From contig PLUM01000037.1 in assembly GCA_003165465.1 (NCBI GenBank), positions 19,809 to 83,808 of the forward strand: 64,000 bases of DNA. The letters run 5' to 3'. This DNA comes from Acidobacteriota bacterium. GTDB taxonomy: Bacteria > Acidobacteriota > Terriglobia > Acidiferrales > UBA7541. Each line of letters opens with the position of its first letter. Position 1 is the first letter of the stretch. Under the pieces are notes generated by a model, which did not search any database, was not told the origin of the DNA, and worked only from the letters and a program-made list of their open reading frames with translations. This document shows, piece by piece, positions 28,565-37,463 of this stretch. Position numbers and translations under genes: made by a program.

Positions 28565-30190
28565 GTGACGGACAAAACGATCAAAAAAGCCCTATCCGGC
28601 GAACGCAAGGAGCGCTTCACGACGCTCGGCGGCATTCCGCTGAAAACGGTTTATACGCGGGACGACCTTGCCGGGGAGAACGCCAAGGCCTCGATCAGCG
28701 TCCCCGGAGAATTTCCCTACACGCGCGGCATTTATCCCACGATGTATCGTGGCCGTCTGTGGACCATGCGCCAGTACGCGGGATTCGGCACGGCGGCGCA
28801 ATCCAACGAACGCTACCGATATTTGCTCGCAAAGGGGCAAACGGGATTGTCCGTCGCGTTCGATTTGCCGACGCAGATCGGCCACGATTCGGATCATGTC
28901 CGCGCCTCGGGCGAAGTGGGAAAAGTCGGCGTGGCCATCGATTCGCTCGAAGATATGGAGACGCTTTTCAACGGCATTCCGCTCGACCGCGTCTCGACCT
29001 CCATGACGATCAACGCCACGGCGGCGATTCTGCTCACGCTCTACGTGGCCGTCGCAAAAAAGCAGGGCGCGGATTTGCGAAAACTTTCCGGAACGATTCA
29101 AAACGACATCCTAAAGGAGTTCATCGCGCGCGGCACGTATATCTATCCGCCGCGCCCGTCGATGCGCATCGTGACCGACCTTTTCGCCTGGTGCCGCGCC
29201 GAGCTTCCCGCCTGGAACACGATCTCCATTTCCGGATATCACATCCGGGAAGCGGGCTCGACGGCCGCGCAGGAAGTGGCCTTCACGCTGGCCGACGCGA
29301 TTGCCTATGTCGATGCGGCGGTCGCCGTGGGGCTGACCGTGGATGAATTCGCGCCGCGCCTGTCGTTTTTCTTCAACGCGCACAACGATTTGCTCGAGGA
29401 AGTCGCCAAGTATCGCGCCGCGCGTAGGCTCTGGGCGCACCTGATGCGGGACCGCTTTAGCGCGAAAAACTCCGCGTCCATGATGCTACGCTTTCACGCG
29501 CAGACCGCCGGAAGTTCGCTCACCGCGCAGCAGCCCGAGAACAACATCGTGCGCGTAGCGATCCAGGCGCTTGCCGCCGTGCTCGGCGGCTGCCAGTCCC
29601 TGCACACGAACGCGATGGACGAAGCGCTCGCGTTGCCCACGGAAGATGCGGCGCTTCTCGCCCTGCGCACGCAGCAGATTGTCGCATACGAAACCGGCGT
29701 CGTGAACACGGCCGACCCGCTCGGCGGCTCCTACGCCATCGAAACGCTGACGAACGAAATCGAATCGCGCGCCAAGGAGTACATTGCGAGGATCGACGCG
29801 CTCGGCGGAATGCTGCGCGCCATCGAAACCGGATACGTGCAGGGCGAAATCCAGAAAGCCGCGTACGAATATCAGCGCGCGATCGAGCGCGGCGAGCAGA
29901 TCGTCGTCGGCGTGAATCAATTTGTCTCGGAAAAGGGAGCGCCCATTCCGACCCTGCGCGTCGATCCCGACCTCGAACGCGCGCAAGTCAAGCGCGTGCG
30001 GGCGTTGCGCGCCCGCCGCGATTCCGCGCGCACGAGCGCCGCCGTCGCCGAAGTCGAGCGCCGCGCTCGCTTCACGGAAAACCTGATGCCCGCAATCGCC
30101 GCCGCCGTCGAAGCCCACGCCACCGTCGGCGAAATCTCCGACGCCCTGCGCCGCGTCTTTGGCGAGTACACCGAGTCTGTCGTTCTGTAG
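28565..30190 (+). CDS. Methylmalonyl-CoA mutase large (catalytic) subunit, without B12 domain
   Basis: About 541 residues from GTG 28565. It holds the substrate-binding TIM barrel of B12-dependent acyl-CoA mutases: [36 protein letters not shown], and the catalytic His in [11 protein letters not shown]. The family's specificity pair reads Tyr71 (RQYAG) and Arg189 (ARGTYI), with the same 118-residue spacing as Tyr89/Arg207 of methylmalonyl-CoA mutase; isobutyryl- and 2-hydroxyisobutyryl-CoA mutases carry Phe or Ile with Gln. The C-terminal cobalamin domain (DxHxxG) is absent, so a separate small subunit must exist outside this window. It links propionyl-CoA to succinyl-CoA. Confidence 0.92.
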   Translation: MTDKTIKKALSGERKERFTTLGGIPLKTVYTRDDLAGENAKASISVPGEFPYTRGIYPTMYRGRLWTMRQYAGFGTAAQSNERYRYLLAKGQTGLSVAFDLPTQIGHDSDHVRASGEVGKVGVAIDSLEDMETLFNGIPLDRVSTSMTINATAAILLTLYVAVAKKQGADLRKLSGTIQNDILKEFIARGTYIYPPRPSMRIVTDLFAWCRAELPAWNTISISGYHIREAGSTAAQEVAFTLADAIAYVDAAVAVGLTVDEFAPRLSFFFNAHNDLLEEVAKYRAARRLWAHLMRDRFSAKNSASMMLRFHAQTAGSSLTAQQPENNIVRVAIQALAAVLGGCQSLHTNAMDEALALPTEDAALLALRTQQIVAYETGVVNTADPLGGSYAIETLTNEIESRAKEYIARIDALGGMLRAIETGYVQGEIQKAAYEYQRAIERGEQIVVGVNQFVSEKGAPIPTLRVDPDLERAQVKRVRALRARRDSARTSAAVAEVERRARFTENLMPAIAAAVEAHATVGEISDALRRVFGEYTESVVL

Positions 30191-30206
30191 GCGTTGCGGC
30201 TGTACG

Positions 30207-30293
30207 CATTGCTGGTGTAGCTCGCCTCTTCAGAGGCGAGGGGTTTCGCCAGGCTGGGAGAAAATCCCCGCGTCTGAAGACGCGGGCTACAAC
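30207..30293. repeat. Dispersed palindrome family B, copy 3
   Basis: Two hairpins: CTCGCCTCTTCAGAGGCGAG and CCCGCGTCTGAAGACGCGGG, each ending with a TGTAGC/GCTACA edge. It ends 4 nt before the maf GTG, so the second hairpin would sit over any ribosome-binding region. Confidence 0.8.
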
Positions 30294-30296
30294 ACC

Positions 30297-30887
30297 GTGA
30301 AAATCATTCTTGCCTCGTCCTCGCCGCGGCGCGCGGAGATTTTGCGCGACGCCGGAATTGCGTTTGAAATTCGCGCCACGGAGATTGACGAGATGCCCGT
30401 CGCGGGAGAAACGCCGCAGGCGATGGTCGCTCGCCTGGCGGAAACAAAGGCGCGCGCGGCTGCCGCGCAAGCGGGCGGCAACGACGCACACGAGTGCATC
30501 ATCGTGGGCGCGGATACCACGGTCGAGTTGGACGGCGAAATCCTCGGAAAGCCGCGCGATGCGGCCCACGCGCGCGAAATGATCGCGACGCTCGCCGGGC
30601 GCACCCATCACGTGCTTACGGGAATTTTTCTTTTGCGATTGCGCGATGGCGCCACGCGCGCGGCGGTGGAAACATCGGCCGTGACGTTCGCTGCGCTCGC
30701 GGAAAAGGAAATCGACGCCTGCGTGGCGAGCGGCGAGCCGCTGGGCAAGGCGGGAGCGTACGCCATTCAGGGAATTGCCGGGCGCTACATCCCGAAAATC
30801 GAAGGCTGCTATTTCAATGTAGTGGGATTGCCGCTGGCGAAATTATACGAGATGCTGCGCGAACTGGGCTGGCGGGACAAAGCTTAA
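30297..30887 (+). CDS. maf: Maf-family nucleoside triphosphate pyrophosphatase
   Basis: 196 residues from GTG 30297 (VKIILASSSPRRAEIL), the canonical Maf N-terminus. GADTTVELDGEILGKP (about 61) holds the catalytic Asp, and IQGIAGRYIPKIEGCYFNVVGLP completes the active site. Maf proteins hydrolyse dTTP/UTP or modified nucleotides in the cytoplasm and can arrest division. The start lies directly against a family B palindrome, so no Shine-Dalgarno is visible. Confidence 0.93.
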   Translation: MKIILASSSPRRAEILRDAGIAFEIRATEIDEMPVAGETPQAMVARLAETKARAAAAQAGGNDAHECIIVGADTTVELDGEILGKPRDAAHAREMIATLAGRTHHVLTGIFLLRLRDGATRAAVETSAVTFAALAEKEIDACVASGEPLGKAGAYAIQGIAGRYIPKIEGCYFNVVGLPLAKLYEMLRELGWRDKA

Positions 30888-30908
30888 GGGGCGAGTAATC
30901 GGCAAATA

Positions 30909-30937
30909 AAAAGGGCGGTCTCGTGAACCGCCCTTTT
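30909..30937. terminator. Bidirectional intrinsic terminator between maf and tatA
   Basis: An 11-bp perfect stem AAAAGGGCGGT / ACCGCCCTTTT with loop CTCGTGA. On the minus strand it is followed by TTATTT, on the plus strand by TTTTAC. It lies between the convergent maf and tatA genes. Confidence 0.9.
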
Positions 30938-30985
30938 ACACGAATTTTTTAGGCGAATCCTGAATCGATTAATAAGTTCGAGAAA

Positions 30986-31216
30986 CTACTTCTTTTCCTC
31001 GATTGCCGGAGCAGCCGGTGGCGCAGCCGCAGGAGCGGCAGGAGGCGGCACTTGCGTGGACTGCACGGTCGTCTGCCCCGCGCCGTGCATGCCTTCCTTG
31101 AAATTCCGGATCCCTTCGCCCAAGCCCTTCATCACTTCCGGGATCTTCTTACCGCCGAACAAAAGCACCACGATCGCCAGCACAATCAGCCAATGAAATG
31201 GGCTGAACTCTCCCAT
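30986..31216 (-). CDS. tatA: Twin-arginine translocase subunit TatA/TatE
   Basis: 76 residues from ATG 31216 (an AGG-rich stretch about 10 nt upstream). It has the TatA plan: a short N-terminus, one membrane helix ([14 protein letters not shown], about 7-22), then the amphipathic helix ([20 protein letters not shown]) and a Pro/Ala-rich tail. The FG hinge after the helix is conserved. TatA oligomers form the pore for folded proteins. No tatB or tatC is adjacent, so it may be a lone TatA/E paralog. Confidence 0.93.
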   Translation of the reverse strand: MGEFSPFHWLIVLAIVVLLFGGKKIPEVMKGLGEGIRNFKEGMHGAGQTTVQSTQVPPPAAPAAAPPAAPAIEEKK

Positions 31217-31281
31217 GATGTACCTGCCTTTTGAGTCGCTTCCCTGTAAATCTACGGGTCCGTTCAAGACTCAATGCCGGA

Positions 31282-31290
31282 ATTATAGCA
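31282..31290 (-). promoter_or_regulatory. Extended -10 promoter of tatA
   Basis: TGCTATAAT on the minus strand, a perfect extended -10; no clear -35. The predicted leader to ATG 31216 is about 60 nt. Confidence 0.6.
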
Positions 31291-31379
31291 CGATCAAGGC
31301 CTGGTTGCCGCTAGTCGGAATTCAAATCAAATTCGGATTGCCTGGCCAAATGGAATTCGCGGCCACGAAAAACAAAAAC

Positions 31380-32156
31380 TTAACCGCGCGGGAGCGCCGA
31401 AGCGATTTCTTCCAGGATGGCGCGCGCCGAGGCTTCCGGATCCGGCGCGCCCGTGATGGGCCTGCCGATCACCAGGTAATCGGCTCCGGCGCGAATCGCT
31501 TCCGCCGGGGTTGCGACGCGCGACTGATCGTCCGTTTTCCGCTTTCGTCCGCCGGATCGACCGCTGGACGGGCCGCCGCCGACTTGCGGGCGGATGCCGG
31601 GAACCACAATCAGGAAATCTTTCCCGCAGGCGCGGCGAATCGCCCGGACTTCTTTCGGGGAGGCCACAACTCCATCCATCCCAGCCTTACGTGCGAGGCG
31701 AGCCAGTTGAACCACGCGCCGGGACGCCGGCCCGGAAATCCCTACTCCTCGAAGCGCGGCATTGTCCATGCTCGTCAGGATGGTGATTGCCAGCAATTTT
31801 GGCAGGGCCGATTTGGAGGAGGCTTTGGCCTCGTCCCGGACCTTTGCCGCCGCGCGCATCATTTCCAGGCCGCCGAGGGCGTGTAAGTCCAGAAGCTGCA
31901 CTCCCGGCAGGCCAAGGGCGCTCGATACCGCCCCTTTGACCGTATTCGGGATGTCATGGAATTTCAGGTCGAGGAAGACGCCCGGGCCAAGCTGGTTCAG
32001 TTTTTTTACCGCGGAAGGGCCTTCGGCGGTGAATAAATGTATATTTATCTTAAAGATGCCAACAACCGAGGAAAGGGATTGGGCCATCTCGAAAGCTTGG
32101 TCAAGGGACGGAAAATCAAGCGCAAGGATCAGTTTTTGGCGGGCTTGCTCGATCAG
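31380..32156 (-). CDS. pyrF: Orotidine 5'-phosphate decarboxylase (probable CTG start)
   Basis: It decarboxylates OMP to UMP. The ORF track begins at MAQSLSS (32087), but the same frame upstream reads LIEQARQKLILALDFPSLDQ, which contains the essential first strand with the substrate Asp (LALD). The only fitting start is CTG 32156, which overlaps the rlpA stop as CTGA and has GAGGTG about 11 nt upstream. The catalytic set LDLKFHDIPNTV, the VVPGIRPQVGG loop and YLVIGRPITGAPDPEA are intact. The full length of 258 is normal. A Gly/Ser/Arg-rich insert (SSGRSGGRKRKTDDQ) sits in the phosphate loop region. Confidence 0.93.
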   Translation of the reverse strand: MIEQARQKLILALDFPSLDQAFEMAQSLSSVVGIFKINIHLFTAEGPSAVKKLNQLGPGVFLDLKFHDIPNTVKGAVSSALGLPGVQLLDLHALGGLEMMRAAAKVRDEAKASSKSALPKLLAITILTSMDNAALRGVGISGPASRRVVQLARLARKAGMDGVVASPKEVRAIRRACGKDFLIVVPGIRPQVGGGPSSGRSGGRKRKTDDQSRVATPAEAIRAGADYLVIGRPITGAPDPEASARAILEEIASALPRG

Positions 32157-32578
32157 CGGCGTTTTGGCACCTCGAGCAACTCGATTCGCAAGCGCGAAAC
32201 TCCCCTGTCGACCATCCCGAGCCGGCAGGCCACCAGGTAGGAAACGTCCAGCTCGCGGTCGTCAATGAAGGGACCACGATCGTTGATCCGAATGAGCACG
32301 GCGGAGTGGGTCTTGGGATTGGAAATGCGGACCAGCGAGCCGAAGGGAAGATCCGTGCTGGCTGCGGTCATGGCGTACATGTCGTACTTTTCGCCGCTGG
32401 CCGTGCGACGGCCCTGAAACTTTTTGCCGTACCAGCTGGCTGGCGCGCTCCAGGCTCGTATGGGCTGGAGGGGTTGGCTGACGTGCGCCACGAGCGGGGC
32501 TTCCAATCCTTGGGCTACCAGGAACATCAACGGTAACCAGCGGAGGGCGGCCCAAATCATGAAAAGTCGCCTACGCAT
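32153..32578 (-). CDS. rlpA: RlpA-family double-psi beta-barrel protein
   Basis: 141 residues with an N-terminal hydrophobic signal (LRWLPLMFLVAQGLEAPLVA) and a single DPBB domain: ASWYGKKFQGRRTASGEKYD, then LPFGSLVRISNP and the IRINDRGPFIDDRELDVS signature. RlpA proteins act in the periplasm on denuded peptidoglycan (lytic transglycosylase in Pseudomonas). No lipobox Cys and no SPOR domain are present, so it is a minimal form. GGGGGA lies 5 nt before the ATG. Its stop codon overlaps the pyrF start. Confidence 0.9.
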   Translation of the reverse strand: MRRRLFMIWAALRWLPLMFLVAQGLEAPLVAHVSQPLQPIRAWSAPASWYGKKFQGRRTASGEKYDMYAMTAASTDLPFGSLVRISNPKTHSAVLIRINDRGPFIDDRELDVSYLVACRLGMVDRGVSRLRIELLEVPKRR

Positions 32579-32634
32579 CTTGTTCCCCCAAAGTTAACGG
32601 CATCTCTAAATTTTAACATCCGGTGCCGGATGGT

Positions 32635-33573
32635 TCAAGGAGAATCGGCCTGAAACGATCGAATTAAACTATTGATGCTATTGATGTTATTTGTTTTGCA
32701 CAGCTTTTCTACCTCGGCCAGAATGTTGACGCACGCCGCAGGCTGAGAAAAGTTGGCTGTTCCAACCTGTACCGCCGAGGCCCCGGCGATGAGGTATTCC
32801 AGAACATCTTCGGCCTTTTCGATCCCGCCCAGGCCGACGATAGGAATCTTGACCGCGCGGGCCGCTTCATAGACGAGCCGCAAGGTAATGGGCTTGATCG
32901 CCGGGCCGGACAATCCCCCAGTGATTCGGCCCAGCCTCGATTTCCGCGTCTGTATATCAATGCTCATGGCCTGGTAGGTGTTTGCCACCGTAAGCGCGTC
33001 CGCCCCAGTCTCCTCGGCCGCCCTGGCAATAGCTCCGATGTCGGTGACGTTTGGAGAGAGCTTGACCCATAGGGGGCGGCGGGCCACCTTGCGAGCGGCG
33101 GACACGACTTCGGCGACCATGCGAGGATCGCTCCCGAACTGTAGGCCGCCGTGGGCCGTGTTTGGGCAGGAGATATTGAGTTCGTAGCCCGCCAGCCCTT
33201 CCGCATCCTCGAGGATGCGGATCACGCCCACGTACTCGTCGACCGTGTAGCCAAACACATTGGCCATGACTGCGGTGCGGTACTGGCGCAGGGCAGGCAG
33301 CTTTTCCGCGACAAAGGCGCGCACTCCCACATTTTGCAGGCCCACGGCATTGAGCATCCCCGAGGACGTTTCGCACAAGCGAGGCGCCGGGGCGCCGGCC
33401 ATCGGTTCGAGGGAAAGTCCTTTGACGACGAATCCTCCCATGCGGTTCAAATCCACGAGGTGCGCGAATTCGACTCCGTAGCCGAACGTGCCGCTGGCGG
33501 CGAGAATAGGGTTAGAGAGGCGCAATGCGCCGACGTTCACGGAGAGGTCCACGGCTGCGGCTGGCACGGTCAC
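32635..33573 (-). CDS. pyrD: Dihydroorotate dehydrogenase, class 1B catalytic subunit
   Basis: About 312 residues from GTG 33573; the longer track start lies upstream of the fold. It oxidises dihydroorotate to orotate with FMN. NPILAASGTFGYGVEF, the catalytic Cys in ELNISCPNT (class 1 uses Cys) and VGLGGIEKAEDVLEYLIAGA (FMN phosphate) are present. Class 1B normally pairs with an electron-transfer subunit PyrK, which is not next to it here. The gene is divergent from the toxin-antitoxin-like pair. Confidence 0.94.
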   Translation of the reverse strand: MTVPAAAVDLSVNVGALRLSNPILAASGTFGYGVEFAHLVDLNRMGGFVVKGLSLEPMAGAPAPRLCETSSGMLNAVGLQNVGVRAFVAEKLPALRQYRTAVMANVFGYTVDEYVGVIRILEDAEGLAGYELNISCPNTAHGGLQFGSDPRMVAEVVSAARKVARRPLWVKLSPNVTDIGAIARAAEETGADALTVANTYQAMSIDIQTRKSRLGRITGGLSGPAIKPITLRLVYEAARAVKIPIVGLGGIEKAEDVLEYLIAGASAVQVGTANFSQPAACVNILAEVEKLCKTNNINSINSLIRSFQADSP

Positions 33574-33722
33574 GCGCGAAATGTTAGCACGGCGATGCGC
33601 GCGCAGGAGCGGCGGACTTGTGGAAAACGAGAAAAATTCGGCGGCTCGCAGAGGTCCGTGCTGGAAGTCGCCGGGTGCAAGCAAAGATGCTCAACCAGGT
33701 GCCTCTGAGCGAGGATCATTTG

Positions 33723-33731
33723 TGCTATATT
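33723..33731 (+). promoter_or_regulatory. Extended -10 promoter for the DUF433/DUF5615 pair
   Basis: TGCTATATT matches an extended -10. It lies about 60 nt before the DUF433 start, in the divergent gap with pyrD. Confidence 0.45.
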
Positions 33732-33792
33732 TCAGGAATTGTAGTTGTAATCCGCAAATCGGGGCAGTAATGCCCGCGCGAGGAATAGCAAC

Positions 33793-34023
33793 ATGAAACA
33801 ATTCCAGCGAATCACCGTGGACGCCGGTCAATTGGGAGGGGCTCCGTGCATTCGCGGACTGCGCATCCCGGTTGCAACCGTCGTGGGCATGATCGGCGAA
33901 GGCATGACGGAAGCCGATATACTGAACGCTTATCCGGACCTCGAGATTGAAGATATACGTGAAGCTCTCCGCTACGCGGCGGAGGCAGTCCGGGAGCGTG
34001 AATTGCCGGTCGCCGGTTCTTGA
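33793..34023 (+). CDS. DUF433 protein, antitoxin-like
   Basis: 76 residues. The DUF433 pattern is clear: [20 protein letters not shown], then [20 protein letters not shown] and a short C-terminal helix. DUF433 proteins are small winged-helix-like proteins that often precede a DUF5615 PIN-like gene and are thought to be the antitoxin. Here the next gene is exactly that, overlapping by 4 nt (TTGA). Confidence 0.9.
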   Translation: MKQFQRITVDAGQLGGAPCIRGLRIPVATVVGMIGEGMTEADILNAYPDLEIEDIREALRYAAEAVRERELPVAGS

Positions 34024-34388
34024 AATTCCTCGTGGACAATGCCCTATCGCCCTCGATAGCCGTGGGCCTTCGTTCCGCAGGGCATGATGCAATCCATGTT
34101 CGAGACCTCCAAATGCAATACGCGTCCGATTTGAAAATTTTTGCGTTGGCTGCCAGCGAAGACCGCGTCCTTATTTCCGCGGATACCGATTTCGGCACTC
34201 TTCTCGCGCTACGCGAGGAAGCCAAACCTTCCGTCATTCTTCTCCGGCGCGGGCCAAAGAAGCCACCAGCTCAACTTCAGTTGATACTCGCCAATCTTCC
34301 AGCCATTGAAGATTTCGCATTGAGTGGCAGTATGATCGTTATCGAAAAGAGTCGTATTCGAGTGCGGCAATTGCCTATTGGTGGGTAG
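34020..34388 (+). CDS. DUF5615 PIN-like protein, toxin-like
   Basis: 122 residues from a TTG start that overlaps the DUF433 stop. [20 protein letters not shown] and [20 protein letters not shown] are the acidic motifs of the Mut7-C/PIN-like fold, a presumed RNase. Coupled DUF433-DUF5615 pairs are widely predicted as type II toxin-antitoxin modules; activity has not been inferred beyond that. Its base composition looks lower in GC than the surrounding pyr genes, which fits a mobile cassette. Confidence 0.88.
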   Translation: MKFLVDNALSPSIAVGLRSAGHDAIHVRDLQMQYASDLKIFALAASEDRVLISADTDFGTLLALREEAKPSVILLRRGPKKPPAQLQLILANLPAIEDFALSGSMIVIEKSRIRVRQLPIGG

Positions 34389-34503
34389 TGTGGCACCCGG
34401 CAAATTTCATCCATGCACGAAATAGGAAGGGGGAAATTGGGCGCGTTACCTGCCGCAGAACGCGCTTCGAACCTGGGCGGCTCTATGCTAGGATGTTCGC
34501 CCG

Positions 34504-35052
34504 ATGAGAATTGTTGAAAAAACGCAGCTGATGACGGCGACGGAAATCGATCGCACCCTTCAGCGCCTGGCCCACGAAATCGTGGAAAAGAGCGGTGGCA
34601 CCGCGAATCTGGCCTTGATCGGGATTCGCCGGCGCGGCGTTCCCCTAGCCCAGCGGATCGCGCGGGCGATGCGGGGCATTGATGGAGTGGACGTGCCGGT
34701 CGGGACGCTGGACATCACGTTGTATCGCGACGATCTGTCGAAAGTCGCGGCGCAGCCAGTTCTGCAATCGAGCGATATTCCGTTTCCGGTCGACGACAAG
34801 GATCTGGTGGTCGTGGACGACGTGCTGTACACGGGGCGCACGATTCGCGCGGCCATGAACGGGCTGTTCGACCTGGGGCGTCCGAAGCGCGTGCGGTTGT
34901 GCGTGCTGATCGAGCGCGGGCATCGCGAGCTGCCGATCGAAGCGTCTTTCGTCGGGCGCGGCGTGCAAACCAGCGACACGGAGATCATCGAAGTCCGCCT
35001 GAATGAAGTTGACCATGAAGAGCGCGTCGTGCTCGTCGAACGCGTTCCCTGA
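34504..35052 (+). CDS. pyrR: Bifunctional pyr operon regulator/uracil phosphoribosyltransferase
   Basis: 182 residues. The PRPP-binding signature KDLVVVDDVLYTGRTIRAAMN (about 99) and IGIRRRGVPLAQRI are typical of PyrR. In Gram-positives PyrR binds leader RNA and controls attenuation; I find no clear PyrR-binding loop or terminator in the short upstream gap (34389-34503), so the mechanism here is uncertain. It heads pyrR-pyrB-pyrC, with pyrB starting 47 nt downstream. Confidence 0.95.
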   Translation: MRIVEKTQLMTATEIDRTLQRLAHEIVEKSGGTANLALIGIRRRGVPLAQRIARAMRGIDGVDVPVGTLDITLYRDDLSKVAAQPVLQSSDIPFPVDDKDLVVVDDVLYTGRTIRAAMNGLFDLGRPKRVRLCVLIERGHRELPIEASFVGRGVQTSDTEIIEVRLNEVDHEERVVLVERVP

Positions 35053-35099
35053 CGCCGGTGGCCCCTCGAACGGGACCGGCCTAGATTCCGAGGATTGCA

Positions 35100-36068
35100 G
35101 TGCCATTTCGCTTCGGACACATGCTGGAGATTGAACCGCTCAGCGCCGAGGAAATTCTTTTTCTGCTGGACCAGTCGAAACCCTTCCAGGAAATTCAGCG
35201 GCACCCCCTGAAAAAAATGGCGACGTTGCGCGGGAAAACCGTGGCGCTGGCGTTTTTCGAGCCGTCCACGCGCACGCGCATCAGTTTTGCGACGGCCGCT
35301 TCGCGCCTGGGCGCGGACCAGATGAACTTGCAGGCGGAATCGTCCAGCCTGAAAAAAGGGGAGTCGCTGCTCGACACCGTGCGGACGCTCGACGCGATGA
35401 AGCCGGATTGCATCGTGATGCGGCACAGTTCGTCGGGAGCGCCGCACTTTGTTGCGCGGAATCTCAATCTGCCCGTGATCAACGCCGGCGACGGCACGCA
35501 CGAGCATCCCACGCAGGCGCTGCTCGATGCGCTGACCATTCGCGACCGGCGCGGCACGCTCGAAGGGCTGAACGTCACGATCCTCGGAGACATCCTGCAC
35601 AGCCGCGTGGCGCGGTCGAACATTCATCTGCTCACGAAATTCGGCTGCCGCATCACGCTGTGCGGCCCGGCCATGTGGATCCCTCGCGAAATCGAAAACA
35701 TCGCAGGTGCGGGTGCATCGATCCGGCGCGTCACGCGCATCGAGGACGCTCTCCAGGACGCGGACGTCGTCATGACGCTGCGCGTGCAGCAGGAGCGGTT
35801 GCACGAGCCTGCGATGGCCGCCGACGAATACATTCTCCAGTTTCAGTTGACGCCCGCGCGCCTGCGCCTCGCGAAGCCCGACGCACTCGTGCTGCATCCC
35901 GGGCCGATGATTCGCGGCCTGGAAATCGATCCGGCCGTGGCTGATGGGCCGCAATCCTGCGTGCTCGATCAGGTGACCAACGGGCTGGCCGTGCGCATGG
36001 CCCTGCTGTTTCTGATGGTTGGCGCGGACACATCTTCGGAAAGGGATTCCTCTCATGCTGCTGATTAG
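35100..36068 (+). CDS. pyrB: Aspartate carbamoyltransferase catalytic subunit
   Basis: 322 residues from GTG 35100, with ATG 35121 as alternative. It makes N-carbamoyl-aspartate. FEPSTRTRISFATAASRLGA is the carbamoyl-phosphate motif, GDGTHEHPTQALLDALTI and LHPGPMIRG are the substrate motifs. No pyrI regulatory gene is adjacent. It overlaps pyrC by 14 nt. Confidence 0.96.
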   Translation: MPFRFGHMLEIEPLSAEEILFLLDQSKPFQEIQRHPLKKMATLRGKTVALAFFEPSTRTRISFATAASRLGADQMNLQAESSSLKKGESLLDTVRTLDAMKPDCIVMRHSSSGAPHFVARNLNLPVINAGDGTHEHPTQALLDALTIRDRRGTLEGLNVTILGDILHSRVARSNIHLLTKFGCRITLCGPAMWIPREIENIAGAGASIRRVTRIEDALQDADVVMTLRVQQERLHEPAMAADEYILQFQLTPARLRLAKPDALVLHPGPMIRGLEIDPAVADGPQSCVLDQVTNGLAVRMALLFLMVGADTSSERDSSHAAD

Positions 36069-37329
36069 CAATGGACGCATTCTCGATCCCGCAAGCGGGA
36101 CGGACGCGCCGCGCGACATTCTGCTCGACGGAGACCGCATCGCGGCCGTCGCGCCACACGGGCAGCTTTTATCGCGCGCCCAGGGCGCGGAAGTTTTCGA
36201 CGCCAAAAATTTAATTGTCGCTCCGGGGTTCATCGATTTGCACTGCCACCTGCGCGAGCCGGGCGGCGAATCCTCGGAAACCATCGAAACCGGCACGCGG
36301 GCCGCCGCGCGCGGAGGCTTCACGGCCGTGTGCCCGATGCCGAACACGCGCCCGGTGAACGACAACGCCTCCGTGACGCGCTCGATCATGGACCGCGCCG
36401 CCGCTGTCTCTCCCGTGCGCGTGTGGCCGATTGGCGCGGCGTCCATCGGCAGCAAGGGCGAAGCGCTTGCGGAAATCGCCGCCATGAAGCAGGCGGGAAT
36501 CGTCGCGGTTTCGGACGATGGCCGGCCCATCGCCACGGCGAAACTGTTGCGGCAGGTGATGGAGTATTGCCGCTCGCTCGATTTGCCGGTGATCGACCAC
36601 TGCGAGGACAGCTCGCTTTTCGCGGGCGCGGTGATGCGCGAGGGGAAACAGTCCGTTCGCCTGGGGCTGAGCGGAATGCCCGCCGCCACCGAATCGCTGG
36701 CCGTCGCGCGCGATGTGCAAATGGGCGAGCTGACCAGTTCGCGCCTGCACATTGCGCATCTTTCGGCGCGCTCCTCGCTCGAGCATGTGCGCGCGGCGAA
36801 GGCGAAGGGCCTGCACGTCACGTGCGAAGTGACGCCGCACCATTTCACGCTCACCGACGAGGACGTACAGTACGACACGCGGTATAAAATGAATCCGCCG
36901 CTCGCCGCGCGCGAGGACCGCGACGCGCTCATCGCCGGACTCGCGGACGGCAGCGTGGACGCGATCGCCACCGACCACGCGCCGCACGAGGCCGCGCTCA
37001 AGGACGTGGAATTCGACCGCGCGCCATTTGGCATCACGGGTTTCGAGACGGCAATCGGCCTTGCGCTTGAGCTGGTGCACGCGCGAAAACTTTCGCTCCT
37101 GCGCATGGTGGAATTGTTCACGACAGGCCCCGCGCGCGTGCTCGGGATGCAGCGGCGCATCGCGGAAAACGAGCCGGGCGATCTGACGATTTTTTCCACT
37201 GAACACAAGTGGACGTTCCGCGCGGCGGAATCCGCCAGCAAGTCGCACAATTCGCCATTCGACGGGCGCGAATTTCGCGGCGCTCCCATGGCCGCGATTG
37301 TCGCGGGCCGCATTGCCTGGCAGGGATAG
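36055..37329 (+). CDS. pyrC: Dihydroorotase
   Basis: 424 residues from ATG 36055, preceded by AAAGGGA. It cyclises carbamoyl-aspartate. The metal site is complete: GFIDLHCHLREPGGE (HxH), the Asp-bearing VAVSDDGRP, DHCEDSSLF, HIAHLSA and the C-terminal DAIATDHAPHE. This is the class I bacterial type that often complexes with PyrB. It is the last gene of the pyr cluster; the next gene on the strand begins the secreted-paralog cluster. Confidence 0.96.
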   Translation: MLLISNGRILDPASGTDAPRDILLDGDRIAAVAPHGQLLSRAQGAEVFDAKNLIVAPGFIDLHCHLREPGGESSETIETGTRAAARGGFTAVCPMPNTRPVNDNASVTRSIMDRAAAVSPVRVWPIGAASIGSKGEALAEIAAMKQAGIVAVSDDGRPIATAKLLRQVMEYCRSLDLPVIDHCEDSSLFAGAVMREGKQSVRLGLSGMPAATESLAVARDVQMGELTSSRLHIAHLSARSSLEHVRAAKAKGLHVTCEVTPHHFTLTDEDVQYDTRYKMNPPLAAREDRDALIAGLADGSVDAIATDHAPHEAALKDVEFDRAPFGITGFETAIGLALELVHARKLSLLRMVELFTTGPARVLGMQRRIAENEPGDLTIFSTEHKWTFRAAESASKSHNSPFDGREFRGAPMAAIVAGRIAWQG

Positions 37330-37348
37330 CCACGGAGGCACAGAGAAA

Positions 37349-37463
37349 AATGAAGTAGAGGAAGTGAAGGAGGTAAAGGAATTGAAGGATAAAACCTTGC
37401 CGGCCCATCGATCCCTGCGCGATTTTTCCGTTCCTGTACTTCCTTCATCTCCTTTACTTCCCA
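37349..37463. repeat. Purine/pyrimidine hairpin element H, copy 1
   Basis: A purine-rich arm (GAGGAAGTGAAGGAGGTAAA ...) is followed by a GATAAAAC turn and a complementary pyrimidine-rich arm (... CTCCTTTACTTCC). It spans the pyrC / paralog 1 boundary. Four more copies occur at 38289, 39206, 40096 and 43943. Confidence 0.8.

Noticed and set aside
34389-34503. PyrR-binding attenuator before pyrR
   Set aside because: The gap is short, and I find neither a PyrR-binding loop consensus nor a terminator hairpin.
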